A program made the translations under genes and the position numbers. A DNA stretch of 64,000 nt from NCBI GenBank assembly GCA_036558645.1, contig DATBFG010000114.1, forward strand, positions 62,001-126,000, written 5' to 3'. The notes beneath the pieces were generated by a model that did no database searches, was not told the DNA's origin, and saw nothing but the letters and a program-made list of their open reading frames with translations. Positions 40,273-48,718 of the stretch are shown piece by piece (positions within the stretch are counted from its first letter, which is position 1; each line of letters opens with the position of its first letter). Source of the DNA: DATBFG01 sp036558645 (lineage in GTDB: Bacteria; Acidobacteriota; Terriglobia; Terriglobales; Acidobacteriaceae).

Positions 40273-42939
40273 CTAACGAATCAGGTTGCTGAGCAGCACT
40301 ATGTCCGCTTCGCTCTTTCCTACCGCTGCAAAAATGGATTTGCCATCGCTCGACCATGACACACGTCGAGTGATCAATGTCGCTTGATAACCAAAATCTG
40401 TAATGCGTCGCATGGGCCCACCATCAGTCGGTTGGGCCCAGACATTGCTCGTGTACCCATCCGCCAGTGTCATGGCAAGCCACTTGCCATCCGGCGAAAG
40501 CACAGGTTGAACCATCATCCAAGGCGGAATTCTGGAACCTGGAATGCGGACGAGTGCGGTGGAATCTGCATTTTCAGGTTTGGCCTTGCGAATCTCGAGG
40601 TCAGAAGTACCCTTCACGTTCGCGGATTCTACTGAATAGTAGAGAGTACCGTCGGCTGCAATCGCAGGCCGCTGCCCGGAATCGCGCACTGGCAGTATGG
40701 TGTGCCCATCCGCAGAAACCTTCTTAATGTTGAATTGACCGTCGGGTGTGGGCTCCGCGAGGTAAAGCCAGCGGCTGTCCGGAGACCACGCGGCCCAGCC
40801 CCCGCCAACCGAAACTCGTTGCGGATTGGTCCCGTCCGGATCCACCAACCACTGGTCCACATTCCATCCAGCCGGGCTCCGAGTGACATAAGCGATGCGC
40901 GTTCCGTCGGGCGAGAACACCGGGACACCGATTCCTACTCGCGGATCCTGCTCAAATGTGATCTGCCGGCTTTTGTGTGTCTGCAGATCGATGATCCAGA
41001 TGTTGCCATGTCCGCCGGTGTCGCTAAGGTAGGCGATTTCCTTATCATTTGGACCAGCACTGGGAGTTTGTACGGCGCCAGTCTGTTGCGTGACTCGCAA
41101 TCCACGCGCCACGTTCTCAGCCGGGTTGTCTCCTGTGGGGAACCTCCAGATATCAAATTGAGTCTGCATCCGGGTGCTGACAATCGTGCCCTTTCGATCC
41201 ACGTCGGGAGAAATGTACGAAGTTTCCCCAAAAGTGAGCTGGCGAAGGTTCTCCCCACCAAGATCGACTGACCAGAGATTCATCGTGGGCAAATACAAGA
41301 CTGTGCTGCCACGTGACGTGCTGTACACGACCCCTGAGCTATCCGGCAGCCACGCAAAACCGGCTAAAGGATTCCCGTCTCGAGTGATTTTTTGTGCCTG
41401 CCCTCCGCTGACGGCTACGTAATACACGTCATAATTGAACACGCGGCCAGCCTGATATCCCACCATGCGATCGTCAGGAGACCAATGCAGGTCGGAGTAG
41501 GTTAGGTCGGCTGAGAGTTCAGCCATGGTGCGTGGGTTTGAGCCATCCCGGTTGGCCAATGCCAACATGACCTTGCCATTCTCTCCATGAAAATAGGCAA
41601 TGGACTTCCCATCGTGACTCACATCTCCAGCCTCAAAGCTGCTCGCTATAGGACGAGCGGTTCCTCCGAGCGCTGGGATTTCCCAGATCTGACCCGGATC
41701 CTCGGGCTTTCCCGATGGCGAAAAGTAGATCAAGGATGAGGAATCGGGCGACCAACGTGGCGATTGGTGGTCAGCGTCATCGTGCGTAATCTGAAGCGGA
41801 GAACCGCCGGCGAGCAGTGAAACCCATATTTGTCGCCGTCCCTCCCGATCTTCAGAAACAAAAGCGACCGAATTGCCGTCAGGGGAAAACGCCGGAAATT
41901 CCTCTACCCCGACGAAATCTGTCAATCTTCTCAATTGCACCGGCAGATACGTTCTCGGTCGCGATCGCGTCCATAGGAGCGAACTCAATCCAATCGAAGT
42001 CAACGCCAGAATGACAATCGCCGCAATAAGTGCAACGTTACGAAAACGTTTTCCTTGTGAAACTGGGATCGACGGAAGAGTGCCTGATTCTTGTCTCGTG
42101 ATCAGTTCCAGGCTAAAAGCCAGGTCGCGGGCTGACTGGAACCGTTGCGCCGAATCCTTCTCCATACAACGGTGCACAATGTGCCCGAGTGACGGCGGCA
42201 GGTTGTGGACTGTGGACGAGAGTTCTGGCGGCTCTTCCCTGAGAATTGCACTCATCGTGTCAGCGAGAGTCTCTCCCTGGAACGCACGCCTTCCTGAGAG
42301 CATTTCGTACAGAATTGCGCCCAGGCTAAAGATGTCGGAGCGATTGTCGACTGGCTGGGCGCGTACCTGTTCCGGCGACATATAACCGACGGTTCCGAGC
42401 ACCAAGCCGGCCTGTGTGCCACCAATCGTGGGAGCATTGTCGGGAAAGGTTTCGCCAGCGACGATCTTCGCCAATCCAAAATCGAGAATCTTGGTTACGC
42501 CATCGCGCGTGATGAAAAGATTCTCAGGCTTCAGATCGCGATGAACAATACCGCGCTCATGGGCCGCGGCAAGGCCACGCGCCGCCTGCAAGGCATATTC
42601 CGTCGCCTTGCGCACCGTGAGGGCTCCCTGCTCTAACCGTTCTCGCACAGTTTGCCCTTGTAGAAGTTCGGTAACGATAAACGGCGTATCGCCATCTCCA
42701 AGCCCGAAGCGATATACCGTAAGGATATGCGGATGATTGAGGGCTGCAGCGGCGCGTGCTTCCTGCTCAAAGCGTCGCAGCCGCTCGGGATCGCTGGCAA
42801 ATTCGTGCGGAAGGACCTTGATCGCTACCTCACGCCCTAAACTCCGATCCAGCGCACGGTAGACTTCCCCCATTCCGCCGGCACCGAGCAGCGAGAGAAT
42901 CTCGCAGTCACCTAATTGCGTTCCTGGCGGCAGGGGCAT
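40273..42939 (-). CDS. Ser/Thr protein kinase fused to a TolB-like (PD40) propeller
   Basis: An 888-residue protein. Residues ~8-270 are a complete Hanks-type kinase: LLGAGGMGEVYRA (P-loop), VAIKVL (Lys), IVHRDLKPEN (catalytic loop), KILDFGLAKI and GTVGYMSPEQV (activation loop). A membrane helix near 305 (VALIAAIVILALTSIGLSSL) precedes an extracytoplasmic domain of repeated PD40/WD40-like blades, e.g. FPAFSPDGNSVAFVSEDREG. It is a probable receptor kinase sensing a periplasmic ligand. A TATAAT box lies nine bases before the ATG. Confidence 0.92.
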   Translation of the reverse strand: MPLPPGTQLGDCEILSLLGAGGMGEVYRALDRSLGREVAIKVLPHEFASDPERLRRFEQEARAAAALNHPHILTVYRFGLGDGDTPFIVTELLQGQTVRERLEQGALTVRKATEYALQAARGLAAAHERGIVHRDLKPENLFITRDGVTKILDFGLAKIVAGETFPDNAPTIGGTQAGLVLGTVGYMSPEQVRAQPVDNRSDIFSLGAILYEMLSGRRAFQGETLADTMSAILREEPPELSSTVHNLPPSLGHIVHRCMEKDSAQRFQSARDLAFSLELITRQESGTLPSIPVSQGKRFRNVALIAAIVILALTSIGLSSLLWTRSRPRTYLPVQLRRLTDFVGVEEFPAFSPDGNSVAFVSEDREGRRQIWVSLLAGGSPLQITHDDADHQSPRWSPDSSSLIYFSPSGKPEDPGQIWEIPALGGTARPIASSFEAGDVSHDGKSIAYFHGENGKVMLALANRDGSNPRTMAELSADLTYSDLHWSPDDRMVGYQAGRVFNYDVYYVAVSGGQAQKITRDGNPLAGFAWLPDSSGVVYSTSRGSTVLYLPTMNLWSVDLGGENLRQLTFGETSYISPDVDRKGTIVSTRMQTQFDIWRFPTGDNPAENVARGLRVTQQTGAVQTPSAGPNDKEIAYLSDTGGHGNIWIIDLQTHKSRQITFEQDPRVGIGVPVFSPDGTRIAYVTRSPAGWNVDQWLVDPDGTNPQRVSVGGGWAAWSPDSRWLYLAEPTPDGQFNIKKVSADGHTILPVRDSGQRPAIAADGTLYYSVESANVKGTSDLEIRKAKPENADSTALVRIPGSRIPPWMMVQPVLSPDGKWLAMTLADGYTSNVWAQPTDGGPMRRITDFGYQATLITRRVSWSSDGKSIFAAVGKSEADIVLLSNLIR

Positions 42940-42948
42940 GCGGCCATA

Positions 42949-42954
42949 ATTATA
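42949..42954 (-). promoter_or_regulatory. -10 box of the kinase-propeller gene
   Basis: Perfect TATAAT on the minus strand, nine bases before the ATG, with no Shine-Dalgarno and no good -35. It implies a leaderless or nearly leaderless mRNA. Confidence 0.45.
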
Positions 42955-43029
42955 GAGGCTTTGACGTGGCGCATAGGCGACAACAAGAGTCGCAGCACCT
43001 ATCCAGATGACATCGCACTGAAAAAAAGG

Positions 43030-43542
43030 CTACTGCTCGGATCCTGCGGGCTCGACATCTTCCTCGATCTGTCCACGCGCAGGTTGCTCTTTCTTCGCGG
43101 GCTTGTGACTTGAAGGGTGGCCGAAGGAGCCGGCGCTATATTGGCCTTTTTTCTGAACATCGTACCCCTTGGGGAGCGGTGGGAGATTTGTCACAGCGCC
43201 ACTGAATTGCGCAGCTCGTTTCAGGATGATTTCCGCACGACCGTCATACAACTTGATCTGACCATGGATTTCTACGTCCTTGCCGGCCAACGATCGCACG
43301 TCGCCGACATTTTTCAGATCGCGGGGAAAGACCACAACTGTGAATGGGCAGGACCGGTAATCCTCACAGAAGTCGAAGAATGTCGTACCGGAGCGTCCTT
43401 CCTTGATCCTTAGGACCTTACCAGTTACGCATTTCGTCTCACCAACATATTTGCGTGCCTCATGGAATGGTATGCAGTCGGCGAGCGAGACGACCTTCAT
43501 CAAAAGAAAAAATAGAATCGAAAATATTTTCGTCCGAGGCAT
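43030..43542 (-). CDS. Secreted OB-fold-like protein
   Basis: A 170-residue protein. A signal peptide (MPRTKIFSILFFLLMKVVSL) is followed by a five-strand pattern typical of OB folds: YVGETKCVTGKVLRIKEGR, FTVVVFPRDL, AGKDVEIHGQIKLYDGRAEI. Such secreted OB domains resemble those in YhcR-type nucleases, but no nuclease residues are evident. The last ~55 residues are Lys/Pro/Glu-rich. Three Cys (one in SCPF) could pair. It is monocistronic between two signalling genes. Confidence 0.6.
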   Translation of the reverse strand: MPRTKIFSILFFLLMKVVSLADCIPFHEARKYVGETKCVTGKVLRIKEGRSGTTFFDFCEDYRSCPFTVVVFPRDLKNVGDVRSLAGKDVEIHGQIKLYDGRAEIILKRAAQFSGAVTNLPPLPKGYDVQKKGQYSAGSFGHPSSHKPAKKEQPARGQIEEDVEPAGSEQ

Positions 43543-43740
43543 AGCGGGAGTTGTCCAAAGAAACTCGTTCGATGCTAAGGACGGATTCGCAAAAGCGCTG
43601 TGACATTCGCAGCAAGGGGCTGTGATAGCTAATCGGGATCGCGACTCACGTGGCAGGGCTGATCTGAATCAAATCGCGGGAAGGCGCGGTCTCGAACTGA
43701 GCCTTCCCGGCGCGGAGACGTTGATCTTACCTAACTATCT

Positions 43741-44085
43741 CTAGCTGAATGACTTTACCGCAACGGCTTCGTCGTCTTTTACGTCGAAAACCGTGTATAG
43801 CTTGGTGATCTGTAACAGGTCGTGCACCTTCTTGGTGAGATTCAACAGCTTCAACTCGCCACCCTGGTTGCGCACCGTCGTGAAGGCGCTCACTAACTCG
43901 CCGATGCCGGAACTGTCGATATAGTTGACCTCGCCGAGATTGAGCAGGATTTTCTTCTGGTTCTTGGAAAGCAGATCTCTAACTGTATCCCGCAAGGTGA
44001 TGCTGCCTTCACCCAACGTAATGCGTCCGCTGCAGTCCACAATGGATATGCCATCGATCTGACGAGTACTCGCCTTCATGCTCAC
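43741..44085 (-). CDS. STAS-domain anti-sigma factor antagonist
   Basis: A 114-residue SpoIIAA/RsbV-type protein that, when unphosphorylated, binds the partner anti-sigma kinase. The phosphorylatable Ser is in NYIDSSGIGELVSAF, preceded by IVDCSGRITLGEGS. It overlaps the upstream kinase gene by four bases. No sigma factor gene or PP2C phosphatase is nearby, so the target sigma factor lies elsewhere or the pair has another partner. Confidence 0.9.
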   Translation of the reverse strand: MSMKASTRQIDGISIVDCSGRITLGEGSITLRDTVRDLLSKNQKKILLNLGEVNYIDSSGIGELVSAFTTVRNQGGELKLLNLTKKVHDLLQITKLYTVFDVKDDEAVAVKSFS

Positions 44086-44528
44086 TGGGAAGCCTCCTTG
44101 CCGCCCTCGGTTGACCCGGGGACATGCTTGATCAGTTTGATTTCGGTGCCCGTGTGGGATGGGTGAATCTGCACGTCATCCATGAACGAGCGTATGAGAA
44201 AAATGCCTCTGCCAGAGGTTTTCAGCAGATTCTCTGGCGCTAGTGGATCGGGAATGTTATTCAGATCCAAACCCTTGCCCTGATCGCGAATCGTGATCAC
44301 CAGGTCGTCACCGGTTTTCTCGAAATCGAGCGTGACCTTTTTCCCAGGATCGTAAGCGTTTCCATGAAGGACAGCATTCACTGCCGCCTCACGGACAGCC
44401 ATTCCAATTCGCATCACTTCATCATCATCAAAGCCCGCTTCAGCCGCAATGCGGCTCGCCGTCTGCTCGGCGTTATCGACGGTTTCCAGCGTCGAATCCA
44501 GCGTATAGGAAACCCGGTCTTCGGTCAT
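44082..44528 (-). CDS. RsbW-like anti-sigma factor serine kinase
   Basis: A 148-residue GHKL ATPase. N box MAVREAAVNAVLHGNAY, G1 box IRDQGKGLDLNNIPD and G2 region SGRGIFLIRSFMDDV match RsbW/SpoIIAB. It would phosphorylate the STAS protein encoded immediately downstream and otherwise hold a sigma factor. ATG 44528 (MTEDRVSYTLDSTL) is preferred; the frame is open to 44579. It diverges from the PRC/CBS gene across a 400-base gap. Confidence 0.88.
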   Translation of the reverse strand: MTEDRVSYTLDSTLETVDNAEQTASRIAAEAGFDDDEVMRIGMAVREAAVNAVLHGNAYDPGKKVTLDFEKTGDDLVITIRDQGKGLDLNNIPDPLAPENLLKTSGRGIFLIRSFMDDVQIHPSHTGTEIKLIKHVPGSTEGGKEASQ

Positions 44529-44931
44529 GATGAAGAATCGGAACAGAGCGCGTTCATCCACCAACCGGGCTGCAACCAAGCTGCGCAGGGAGTTATCCCA
44601 GCCGGGGAATCCGGTAGTTTCGCCTTCCCACGCTCAAAAGTCAACGCCAACCGCTGAATTGCCCATAGTAACGGGCTTGCAACTCAGCGGAAAGGACTCT
44701 TCAGCCCGAAATGGTACGCCTGATTGCCACCAGTCTCACTGGCCGGCAGCTTTGGAATGTGTTCTATTCCCGGAATACCGCGTCTTTGCTTTCGCCGACT
44801 TGAAAAAAATGCTAGACCCAGCGTTTAGGCCAGTCAACGAAGCGTCTTCTGAAGCGGAAGCTGAGTTACCCGATCGCCACAGATGCAAAAGTCATCTGGA
44901 TTCCGACTTAACCGTTCGGTATTCTCAGACA
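44529..44931 (+). other. Divergent intergenic stretch, about 400 bases
   Basis: Lies between the RsbW-like gene and the PRC/CBS gene. One frame is open through it in phase with the latter, but its translation has the composition of non-coding DNA and no domain. Apart from the TATTCT box at 44920-44925 I see no repeat, RNA motif or operator. Confidence 0.4.
44920..44925 (+). promoter_or_regulatory. -10-like box before the PRC/CBS gene
   Basis: TATTCT, the same hexamer as at ffs, six bases before ATG 44932 with no Shine-Dalgarno. It supports ATG 44932 over the longer upstream frame. Confidence 0.4.
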
Positions 44932-46173
44932 ATGTCCACGCTTGCGCTAACTGAGCTGCTGGGTGCCCCGGTGTTCGACTCCAGCGGCAGCCATTGTGGA
45001 CGTGTGCGCGAGCTTGTGCTCTCTCCGCAAGAGGATCGCGCGCGCATTTCCCTTCTCATTGTGCGTGCCAAAGGGGGCGACCGAGCCTTAGCCTGGACCT
45101 CTGTTTCCTCAATCAATGGCGGTGTCCGGGCAGCTTCCAACTTCAATGAATGGCAGTCACCCGAGCTATCGGAAAACCTCTTCTGGCTTGAGCGGGACCT
45201 TCTCGATCAGCAAGTGATCGATGTATTTGGCCGTAAGGTTGTTCGAGTTAACGATGTCGATCTGCATCGTGAGATGTCTACGGCACAGACCGTGTTGAAG
45301 ATCGGATCTGTCGACATCGGCCCTCGTGGCGCAGTACGTCGCTTACTGAAGGGCGTTGTTCCTGCCATTGCTTTACGCGGGCTTCTCAAGAGGATTCCAG
45401 CGAAGCCTATCCCGTGGGATTTCGTGGATCTGATCGAAGTAGATCCTGCACGGCGTGTGAAGCTGAAGATCTCTCACGAGCGACTGGCCAAGCTGCATCC
45501 TGCCGACATTGCGGACATCGTCGAAGAACTGGCTCCGGATGAACGCGAAGCCGTATTCGAGACTCTCGATGAAGAAGTCGCTGCCGAAGCACTGGAAGAA
45601 ATCGAGCCGAAGGTGCAGAAGGCAATTGTCGAGTCGCTCGATTCCGAACGCGCCGCAGAAATTGTCGAAGAGATGGAGCCGGATGCTGCTGCTGACCTTC
45701 TGGCTGACCTCCCCGAAGAACGCACTTCGGAAATCCTCCTCGAGATGGCTCCGGAGGAGCGGGAAGAAATGGTCGAGCTACTCGAATTCCGCGAGGACTC
45801 CGCCGCTGGCCGGATGAACACGGAATTTCTGGCGGTGGACGTCACCGCAACCGCCCACGATGCTATCGAGCGGCTCCGTAATTTCGAAGGTGGCGTCGAG
45901 ACCGTCAGCACAATCTACCTCGTCGATTCTCATGGAACCTTAGTGGGTGCCGTGCCGCTCGCTAAGCTGGTTCTGGCGGCCTCGAACACGCCCTTGCTCG
46001 CTCTGACCCAGGAACCCCTCATATCGACTCATTCAGGTGCAGACGAAAAGGAAGTAGCAGAACTTTTCGACAAGTACAACCTCCTGACCCTGCCAGTCGT
46101 CGACGACAGCAAGAAGCTCACCGGCGTCATCACTTCAGATGACGTGATCAGTCTCCTGCGAGCGAAACTCTGA
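44932..46173 (+). CDS. PRC-barrel / MgtE N-terminal / CBS domain protein
   Basis: A 413-residue cytoplasmic protein. A PRC-barrel-like domain opens it (TELLGAPVFDSSGSHCGRVR). A second one is likely near residues 85-150 (DQQVIDVFGRKVVRVNDVDL). An MgtE_N superhelix follows (LHPADIADIVEELAPDERE, then repeated AxxxLxxLxPE units), and two CBS domains end it (FRNFEGGVETVSTIYLVD is broken by gaps; DKYNLLTLPVVDDSKKLTG). The MgtE membrane channel is missing, so it is a regulator or Mg2+/nucleotide sensor rather than a transporter. Confidence 0.8.
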   Translation: MSTLALTELLGAPVFDSSGSHCGRVRELVLSPQEDRARISLLIVRAKGGDRALAWTSVSSINGGVRAASNFNEWQSPELSENLFWLERDLLDQQVIDVFGRKVVRVNDVDLHREMSTAQTVLKIGSVDIGPRGAVRRLLKGVVPAIALRGLLKRIPAKPIPWDFVDLIEVDPARRVKLKISHERLAKLHPADIADIVEELAPDEREAVFETLDEEVAAEALEEIEPKVQKAIVESLDSERAAEIVEEMEPDAAADLLADLPEERTSEILLEMAPEEREEMVELLEFREDSAAGRMNTEFLAVDVTATAHDAIERLRNFEGGVETVSTIYLVDSHGTLVGAVPLAKLVLAASNTPLLALTQEPLISTHSGADEKEVAELFDKYNLLTLPVVDDSKKLTGVITSDDVISLLRAKL

Positions 46174-46270
46174 AAATCAGCTGGCCTCTCGTTTGCTTCG
46201 TGGTTCGACGTGTGTATTAGTCACTGCGGCGCACAGCCTCTCCATGGCACAATTCGTTTACCGAAAATCT

Positions 46271-47206
46271 ATGAAAAAACTACTCGTTGGACTGCTCTTC
46301 CTGAGCTTCACTGTCTCCATCCTGGCCCAATATCGCGGTCGTCTCTCTGCCGATGACCAGCGGCGTTTCGACAGCTATTACAGCCGGTGGCTGGAGTACA
46401 AACGTACCAATAATCGCGACGAAATCATCAGCATGGAAAAGCGCATGCAGGACGTTATGGCGCATTACAACATTCCGGCCAGCACACCATATGGCGCGAT
46501 TGCGACCAATGGAGACACCGAAGGGCACTGGGACTATCGGTCAAGACTTTCTCAGGACGATCAGCGTCGCTTCGATAGCTATTACAGCCGTTGGCTCGAG
46601 TACAAGCGGACGCAGAACTGGGACGAAGTCCGCAGCATGGAAGGTCGCATGCGCGACGTCATGCAGCAGTATGGGATCCCATCCAACGTTTCGTTCGACG
46701 TGATCGCTAACAACGGCCGGGACTACAACAATGACGATTGGCACCATGGGAGGCCGCCTGCGTGGAACGGAAAACTGTCGGCTGACGATCAACGCCGATT
46801 CGACAGCTATTACAGCCGGTGGCTGGAATACCGAAAAGCCACAAACTGGGATGAGGTCCGCAGCATGGAAGGAAGAATGCGGGACGTCATGCAGCAATAC
46901 GATATCCCGAGTAATGTTCCATTCGACCAGATCGCCTCTTCCGGACATCCTTCCTGGAACCATGAGAATCGAGGCGAGCTGCAAATCATCAACGCTACCT
47001 ACGGCAATGGATCTCGGCTTGCCAACGTGACGGCACGCTTGCAAGAGATGGTCCGCCATGGACAACTGAGCGTCTACGTTGACAACGATTCAATGGGCGG
47101 AGACCCCGCCCCCGGTCAGCGGAAAACGCTATCGATCAACTACTCTTATCGAGGACGACCACAAAGCGTAACCGCAAAGGAGTGGACCGGACTTACGATA
47201 CCGTGA
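46271..47206 (+). CDS. Secreted protein with three 57-residue tandem repeats
   Basis: A 311-residue protein from ATG 46271 with a signal peptide (MKKLLVGLLFLSFTVSILAQ). Three near-identical repeats occupy residues 25-81, 93-149 and 169-225. Each reads LS(A/Q)DDQRRFDSYYSRWLEY, then a basic helix, then SMExRMxDVMxxYxIP. The C-terminal ~80 residues (LQIINATYGNGSRLANVTAR) form a different, beta-rich domain resembling DUF3395-type tails. No catalytic motif. I do not know its function; the repeats look helical and could bind a ligand or surface. Confidence 0.7.
   Translation: MKKLLVGLLFLSFTVSILAQYRGRLSADDQRRFDSYYSRWLEYKRTNNRDEIISMEKRMQDVMAHYNIPASTPYGAIATNGDTEGHWDYRSRLSQDDQRRFDSYYSRWLEYKRTQNWDEVRSMEGRMRDVMQQYGIPSNVSFDVIANNGRDYNNDDWHHGRPPAWNGKLSADDQRRFDSYYSRWLEYRKATNWDEVRSMEGRMRDVMQQYDIPSNVPFDQIASSGHPSWNHENRGELQIINATYGNGSRLANVTARLQEMVRHGQLSVYVDNDSMGGDPAPGQRKTLSINYSYRGRPQSVTAKEWTGLTIP
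46343..46945 (+). repeat. Three tandem coding repeats of 171 bp
   Basis: Units at 46343-46513, 46547-46717 and 46775-46945, separated by 33 and 57 bp. They are in the same frame, and the DNA is strongly conserved in the part encoding DDQRRFDSYYSRWLEY. Confidence 0.8.
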
Positions 47207-47281
47207 CCGCTCCGCTCGCTCGACGAACTCACACCGAACGCCCTATGATAAAAACATCCTGTCCTTATTCGAGGTAATGCA

Positions 47282-47524
47282 ATGGCTGAACCTACGTATG
47301 AAGAACTGAAAGCGCGCTTGGCAGAACTGGAGAAGCAGGGGCCGAAGCGTTCGGGCAGTATGGAATTCCGGGTCAGCGAAAAAGGTGGTGTTAGTGTGTA
47401 TGGCCTGGGACGCTTTCCTGTAACTCTCTATTACGAGCAATGGACGCGCCTGCTCGATTCCGCCGACAAGCTTAGAGAATTTCTCGAGGAAAATAAATCC
47501 AAACTGAAATTGAAAGGCCAATAA
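47282..47524 (+). CDS. Conserved-looking small protein, 80 residues
   Basis: A hydrophilic protein with an N-terminal helix (YEELKARLAELEKQG), a central beta hairpin (SMEFRVSEKGGVSVYGLGRF) and a C-terminal helix (KLREFLEENKSKLKLK). GAGG seven bases before the ATG and a TATGAT box 32 bases before it support a real gene. No family is assigned with confidence. It is followed by the flavin-fold gene. Confidence 0.65.
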   Translation: MAEPTYEELKARLAELEKQGPKRSGSMEFRVSEKGGVSVYGLGRFPVTLYYEQWTRLLDSADKLREFLEENKSKLKLKGQ

Positions 47525-47583
47525 CAATCCCGGGCTCGGTCCCTGGCTCTTTCAAACGCCAGGGGACTGACCACCTACCTGAC

Positions 47584-47892
47584 GTGTCAGCCCAATATCT
47601 CTATCTAACCACCCGCGGTCGAAGCACCGGATTTCCACGCGAGATTGAAATCTGGTTCACGCAGATAGGTGAAAAGTTCTACGTAATCGCCGAATACGAA
47701 ACATCGAATTGGGTTCGCAACATTCGCGCGAATTCCAACGTTACGGTCAGGGTCGACGCGGACGAGTTTCCCGCCACGGCGAGAATCGTTTCAGCCATCG
47801 ACAATGCGGATTTACATCACCGTGTCCAGGAGCTTTCCCGGCAGAAGTACGGATGGTGCGATGGATTAGTCATCGAACTCTGCCGCAACTGA
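47584..47892 (+). CDS. DUF385-type (deazaflavin/PNPOx-like) small protein
   Basis: A 102-residue split-barrel protein starting at GTG. YLTTRGRSTGFPREIEIWF and FYVIAEYETSNWVRNIRANS correspond to the substrate/cofactor face of F420-dependent nitroreductase-like (DUF385) proteins. VTVRVDADEFPATARIV follows as expected. The cofactor cannot be told; many short members act in tolerance or have no known reaction. The esterase gene starts three bases after its stop. Confidence 0.72.
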   Translation: MSAQYLYLTTRGRSTGFPREIEIWFTQIGEKFYVIAEYETSNWVRNIRANSNVTVRVDADEFPATARIVSAIDNADLHHRVQELSRQKYGWCDGLVIELCRN

Positions 47893-47895
47893 CTC

Positions 47896-48684
47896 ATGGT
47901 TACAATGAAGGCTATGTCGTCTGAAGACATTCTGACCCTTGCACCTCCTCCCGCAGACGCACGCCTTCCGTATGGTTCGGATCCTAATCAGTTTGGTGAG
48001 CTTCGGGTTCCAAAAGGAGAAGGTCCATTTCCCATCGCGATGAACATTCACGGCGGCTTCTGGCGCGCTAAGTACGATCTCGCGCACGCCGGACATCTAT
48101 GTACCGCACTGACGACGAAAGGTGTAGCCACCTTCAATCTTGAGTATCGTCGCGTCGGCAATAAAGGCGGAGGGTGGCCGGCCACGTTCGAAGATATCGC
48201 CGCCGGCTTCCGCTTCCTGCCCCAGATTGCCGGAAAATACAAACTCGACGCCGCAAAAATCGTGGTAATGGGTCACTCAGCGGGCGGGCAACTGGCTCTA
48301 TGCCTCGCTGCTCACGAACCCAAAGTTAAGAGCGCAATCTCGCTGGCGGGAGTCGTTGATCTTCAGCAGGCGTGGGAACAACACCTCAGCAATGATGCCG
48401 TGGTCGAGTTCTTAGGCGGGAAGCCCAAAGATGTTCCTGAGCACTACCACGAAGCCGATCCCATGCAGTTGTCAATTCCCAAAGCTGAGCAGTGGCTCGT
48501 CTACGGGTTGAAAGACGACACTGTCCCTCCAATTTTCAGCCGGAATTATGTACAGCAGAAACAAGGTAAGGGCGAAAACGCACATCTGCTCGAGATCTCA
48601 CTGGCGGGACACTATGAGTTAATCGACCCGCACTCGGTGGCGTGGCCTAAGATCGAACAGACGGTGATGCATCTGCTGAAATGA
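47896..48684 (+). CDS. Alpha/beta hydrolase (esterase/BD-FAE type)
   Basis: A 262-residue esterase-like protein. The oxyanion-hole motif is NIHGGFW, the nucleophile elbow is GHSAGGQLAL, an acid residue lies in YGLKDDTVPP, and the catalytic His is in AGHYELIDP. The order and spacing fit the hormone-sensitive-lipase/kynurenine formamidase-like hydrolases. No signal peptide. The start may be ATG 47896 or ATG 47905. It is coupled to the preceding DUF385-like gene. Confidence 0.85.
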   Translation: MVTMKAMSSEDILTLAPPPADARLPYGSDPNQFGELRVPKGEGPFPIAMNIHGGFWRAKYDLAHAGHLCTALTTKGVATFNLEYRRVGNKGGGWPATFEDIAAGFRFLPQIAGKYKLDAAKIVVMGHSAGGQLALCLAAHEPKVKSAISLAGVVDLQQAWEQHLSNDAVVEFLGGKPKDVPEHYHEADPMQLSIPKAEQWLVYGLKDDTVPPIFSRNYVQQKQGKGENAHLLEISLAGHYELIDPHSVAWPKIEQTVMHLLK

Positions 48685-48718
48685 GAATCTTCTGCCGAAC
48701 GCCAAATCGAGTCGAATT

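Noticed and set aside
41873..42385. 170-codon frame antisense to the kinase-propeller gene
   Set aside because: It is fully within a gene with intact kinase motifs, and the translation is Arg/Ser-rich, typical of shadow frames in GC-rich DNA.
44527..44931. N-terminal extension of the PRC/CBS protein
   Set aside because: The frame is open but overlaps the start of the RsbW-like gene and encodes no domain. ATG 44932 directly precedes the PRC domain and follows a -10-like box.
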